A model generated the notes under the pieces. The model was given only the letters and a program-made list of their open reading frames with translations, did not search any database and had not been told where the DNA came from. This document shows positions 38,958-41,162 of a stretch of 41,162 nucleotides of DNA, piece by piece. This stretch comes from a virus. Location: IMG/VR virus record IMGVR_UViG_3300045999_012357, positions 1 to 41,162 of that record. The stretch is one strand, 5' to 3'. A program made the position numbers and the translations under genes. The stretch's first letter is position 1. Each line of letters begins with the position of its first letter.

Positions 38958-39605
38958 ATGGGAATGTTTAATTATATTAAAGTCGAGCAAGATTTACCTC
39001 TTAATGATGAGTTAAAGGCTCTTAACATTGATTTCAAGAAGGAAGAATTTCAAACAAAAGAGTTAGAAGATAATGTAATGGCTACTTATATTATCCGTGA
39101 TTATAGGTTGTTTGAATTAAAAATAACTAGCCATTGGGAAGATAATCCAGATTATGTAAAAGATGGTAGCAGATTTGGTGAATTTTTTAATAAGAATAAA
39201 TTGGTAGAAGATAGTAGAGAAGAAATTTTTAGGGATGATTATACTGGAACATTTACTTTTGGAACTTATGTTCTTGGTCAAAGCAAAGAAAGTTATGATT
39301 ATTTTCCAGACTGGAAATGTGTTGTAGTTAAAGGTTTATTAACAGAAATATCCTTAATTAAGCCCATAGAAAAAAATTCATCTGGAACAAGAATAGAATT
39401 AGACGAACAATTTAAAAAACAATTAGACGATCACGAAAGAAAAATGAAGTGTCCAGTTTATAGTTTTTACTTTAAATATTATGTTAAGACTATGAATCTA
39501 GTTGAATGGAAACTTTCCAAAGGTATTAATATTATTATAAAATTCTTGAATTGGTTACAATGGAAGGGTATTAGAAAAGCAATAAAGATTTTAACTCCAA
39601 GATGA
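38958..39605 (+). CDS. Conserved phage protein of unknown function (MGMFxxI type)
   Basis: 215 residues: MGMFNYIKVEQDLPLNDELK, then EEFQTKELEDNVMATYIIRD. This N-terminal MGMF-x-V/I...FQTK-L signature belongs to a recurring family of phage proteins of unknown function. The middle has FTFGTYVLGQ and the C-terminus is basic and Trp-rich (NIIIKFLNWLQWKGIRKAIK), possibly membrane-facing. The start is supported by the leaderless promoter. The ATG of the AbrB-like gene overlaps its TGA. Confidence 0.65.
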   Translation: MGMFNYIKVEQDLPLNDELKALNIDFKKEEFQTKELEDNVMATYIIRDYRLFELKITSHWEDNPDYVKDGSRFGEFFNKNKLVEDSREEIFRDDYTGTFTFGTYVLGQSKESYDYFPDWKCVVVKGLLTEISLIKPIEKNSSGTRIELDEQFKKQLDDHERKMKCPVYSFYFKYYVKTMNLVEWKLSKGINIIIKFLNWLQWKGIRKAIKILTPR

Positions 39606-39787
39606 AATATAATATTCCAGTCCAAAAATCAGAAGATGGACATTTATATTTAGAATTTCCAGATAAATTAATGGAAAAGATGAGATGGAAAATCGGTGAT
39701 ACGATTGATTGGCATTACAATAAGGATGGAACTTTTTCTTTAATCAAAGTCGCAAAGCCTTCCAAATCAAAAAGAAACAAAGTTTGA
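39602..39787 (+). CDS. AbrB/SpoVT-type DNA-binding protein
   Basis: 61 residues: MKYNIPVQKSEDGHLYLEFP then DKLMEKMRWKIGDTIDWHYN, which matches the swapped-hairpin AbrB fold (PxKLLxxLGxKxGDxxxW). Such proteins bind DNA as dimers and act as antitoxins or transition regulators; in phages they are often early regulators. It overlaps the preceding gene by 4 bp. Its last codons (39784-39789) contain the -35 box of the DNA ligase promoter. No toxin partner is beside it. Confidence 0.72.
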   Translation: MKYNIPVQKSEDGHLYLEFPDKLMEKMRWKIGDTIDWHYNKDGTFSLIKVAKPSKSKRNKV

Positions 39788-39812
39788 CGAGTTGGTTAGT
39801 CCAGTATATACT
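39784..39812 (+). promoter_or_regulatory. Leaderless promoter of the DNA ligase gene
   Basis: TTGACG (39784-39789), 17 bp, TATACT (39807-39812), six bases, ATG at 39819. The predicted +1 is the A of the ATG. This favours the ATG over an in-frame TTG at 39792. Confidence 0.75.
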
Positions 39813-39818
39813 GGAAGT

Positions 39819-40931
39819 ATGAAGCTACCTACAATTTATAAAAAGACAAAAACTGGTAAAGTCCAAGAATGGACTATCGAAGTCAAAGGAAATCAATACC
39901 GCACAATTTCTGGTCATACTGATGGCGAAAAGATTATTAATGAGTGGACAGATTGCGATGTAAAGAACGCTGGTCGCTCCAACTCTACTACTCCAGAAGA
40001 ACAAGCAATTAAAGAAGCAGAAGCAAAACGCAAGAAGAAATTAGAATCTGGCTACTTTGAATCTATCAAAGATATTAATAAGGTTCAATACTTTGAGCCA
40101 ATGCTTGCACAAAAGTATGAAGATCACGAAATTAATTATCCAGTTTATAGCCAACCCAAACTTGATGGTATTCGTTGCATTGTAACGAAAGATGGAATGT
40201 TTAGCAGAAACGGCAAGAAGATTATTTCTGCTCCTCATATTCGTCAGAATCTAGATTTATTCTTTAAAGATTATCCTAATGCAATTCTTGATGGTGAGTT
40301 ATATTGTGATAAGTTTGCAAACGACTTTAACAAGATTTGTTCTCTTGTAAAAAGAACTAAACCTACTGATAAGGAATTAGAAGAAAGTGCAGATAGTATC
40401 CAATATTGGGTTTATGATGCACCTAAAATTGGTTTGTTAAATGAGAAAGATTTATTCTATGAGAGATACGAAGCAGTTTCAAATGCTCTTACTAAAAGAA
40501 AATATATTAGCATCGTTGTTGTAACTACTCTCAAAGTCAGTAAAGAAGAAGAACTTACGCAAGCATACGAAATGTATATGGAAAATGGTTACGAAGGTCA
40601 AATGGTTAGACTTAATAGACCTTATGAGAACAAGCGTAGTAAGTTTCTTCTTAAAAGAAAAGAGTTTATGGATGAGGAATTTAATATCGTGGATGTTGTT
40701 GAAGGCGAAGGCAATAGAAAAGGAACTGCTGGATATATGACTTTTAAAAATAAAGCTGGCAGAGCATTTAAAAGTAATATCAAAGGTGATTTTGAATACC
40801 TAGCTAAACTTCTTAAAGATAAGAATAAGATCATTGGCAAGAAAGCCACCATTAAATTCTTTAATTATACTCCAGATGAAGTGCCAAGATTTCCTTATGT
40901 TGTTGCTATTGATAGAGATAGCTACGAATAA
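39819..40931 (+). CDS. ATP-dependent DNA ligase
   Basis: 370 residues from the ATG chosen by its promoter. Residues 1-95 form a WGR-like N-terminal domain (VQEWTIEVKGNQYRTISGHT). The adenylation domain follows: motif I PKLDGIRC with the catalytic Lys114, motif III AILDGELYCD, motif IV EGQMVRLN, and motif V KFLLKRKEF. The C-terminal OB part has TAGYMTFKNKAGRAFKSNIK. It seals nicks using ATP during phage replication and repair. The WGR addition is seen in some phage ligases. An in-frame TTG would add nine residues. Confidence 0.9.
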   Translation: MKLPTIYKKTKTGKVQEWTIEVKGNQYRTISGHTDGEKIINEWTDCDVKNAGRSNSTTPEEQAIKEAEAKRKKKLESGYFESIKDINKVQYFEPMLAQKYEDHEINYPVYSQPKLDGIRCIVTKDGMFSRNGKKIISAPHIRQNLDLFFKDYPNAILDGELYCDKFANDFNKICSLVKRTKPTDKELEESADSIQYWVYDAPKIGLLNEKDLFYERYEAVSNALTKRKYISIVVVTTLKVSKEEELTQAYEMYMENGYEGQMVRLNRPYENKRSKFLLKRKEFMDEEFNIVDVVEGEGNRKGTAGYMTFKNKAGRAFKSNIKGDFEYLAKLLKDKNKIIGKKATIKFFNYTPDEVPRFPYVVAIDRDSYE

Positions 40932-40939
40932 AATATCAT

Positions 40940-40968
40940 TTGACTTCATTTTAAATTTAATTTAAATT
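40940..40968 (+). promoter_or_regulatory. Leaderless promoter of the rIIA-like gene
   Basis: TTGACT (40940-40945), 17 bp, TAAATT (40963-40968), six bases, ATG at 40975. The predicted +1 is the A of the ATG. Confidence 0.65.
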
Positions 40969-40974
40969 CAATAT

Positions 40975-41162
40975 ATGAAATTAATCGAAAAACCCATCAA
41001 TGTAGTCGAGTCCGATAGTTTTGAGTCCGTAAGTTTCGGAATCAAGCAATCTGGACTTCCTTATATCTTTAACATCCTTCGCAATCAGTTGTATTCCAAC
41101 AAACCTCTCGCAGTATTGCGTGAGATCGCTTGTAATGCACAAGACGCTAATATCGAAGCAAA
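40975..41162 (+). CDS. rIIA-like GHKL ATPase, partial
   Basis: Only the first 62 residues are visible, cut by the right edge. VSFGIKQSGLPYIFNILRNQ then LYSNKPLAVLREIACNAQDA matches the N-terminus of T4 rIIA-type proteins; LREIACNAQDAN is the GHKL N-box that binds ATP with Mg. In T4, rIIA and rIIB affect membrane integrity and exclusion by lambda. The codons here are less AT-rich than in neighbours. The leaderless promoter supports the start. Confidence 0.8.
   Translation, partial: MKLIEKPINVVESDSFESVSFGIKQSGLPYIFNILRNQLYSNKPLAVLREIACNAQDANIEA

Noticed and set aside
39602-39787. Toxin-antitoxin pair with the AbrB-like protein
   Set aside because: No toxin-like gene is adjacent; the neighbours are a conserved phage protein and DNA ligase.
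39792-39818. TTG start for DNA ligase
   Set aside because: It lies between the -35 and -10 of the promoter, so it would be upstream of the predicted transcript start; the ATG at 39819 is chosen.
1-41162. CRISPR arrays and insertion sequences
   Set aside because: No regular direct repeats with spacers, no transposase genes and no terminal inverted repeats were seen.

Overview
The window looks like a section of a large, AT-rich tailed-phage (caudovirus) genome, probably assembled from an aquatic metagenome. The evidence is tight gene packing with start/stop overlaps, a class Ia ribonucleotide reductase (nrdA/nrdB), a dNMP kinase, a dCMP deaminase, an ATP-type DNA ligase, an rIIA-like GHKL protein, virion/prohead-type proteins with the short motifs often seen in phage structural genes, two tRNAs and a tmRNA. 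The standard code fits, with TAA and TGA both used as stops. The host is not identified. A PEP-CTERM protein, if sorted, implies a Gram-negative host with an exosortase (for example Verrucomicrobiota, Planctomycetota or some Proteobacteria); this is inference.

Layout. 1-8.5 kb is one leftward operon of sugar genes: GDP-mannose 4,6-dehydratase, a GDP-mannose 3,5-epimerase and seven glycosyltransferase (GT) or GT-like genes, one of them a three-domain fusion, plus a cut gene at the edge. 8.5-17.4 kb mixes virion-type proteins, more GTs, a methyltransferase and a leftward block of exported or membrane proteins that includes the PEP-CTERM protein. 17.4-17.9 kb holds a strongly structured, unassigned noncoding RNA behind a consensus promoter. 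17.9-28.4 kb is nucleotide metabolism and regulation: nrdA/nrdB, a sigma-like factor, dNMP kinase, dCMP deaminase, an IMPDH/GMP-reductase family enzyme and adenylosuccinate synthetase. 28.4-30.2 kb has small leftward genes, an HNH endonuclease and a tmRNA. 30.3-36.5 kb has two more GTs, a SET-domain protein, a 669-residue protein of Cys-rich modules joined by Thr/Pro linkers, and small genes. 36.5-41.2 kb has tRNA-Asn, an odd tRNA-Ser(ACU), UV-damage endonuclease, a metallophosphoesterase, DNA ligase and the start of an rIIA-like gene.

How it may work together. The sugar genes could make an unusual GDP-hexose and build a complex glycan, perhaps on virion proteins such as the Thr/Pro-linked one. 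The nucleotide genes, with the host's help, could tilt the dNTP pool toward A and T.

The most striking pattern is regulatory. Many genes on both strands carry a sigma70-like promoter whose predicted transcription start falls on, or within one base of, the start codon: TTGACA-N17-TATAAT-N6-ATG. This implies widespread leaderless mRNAs. A second, different element (AGTGTAA about 8-12 nt before the start codon) precedes several virion-type and neighbouring genes and is a candidate late promoter, possibly read by the phage-encoded sigma-like factor.
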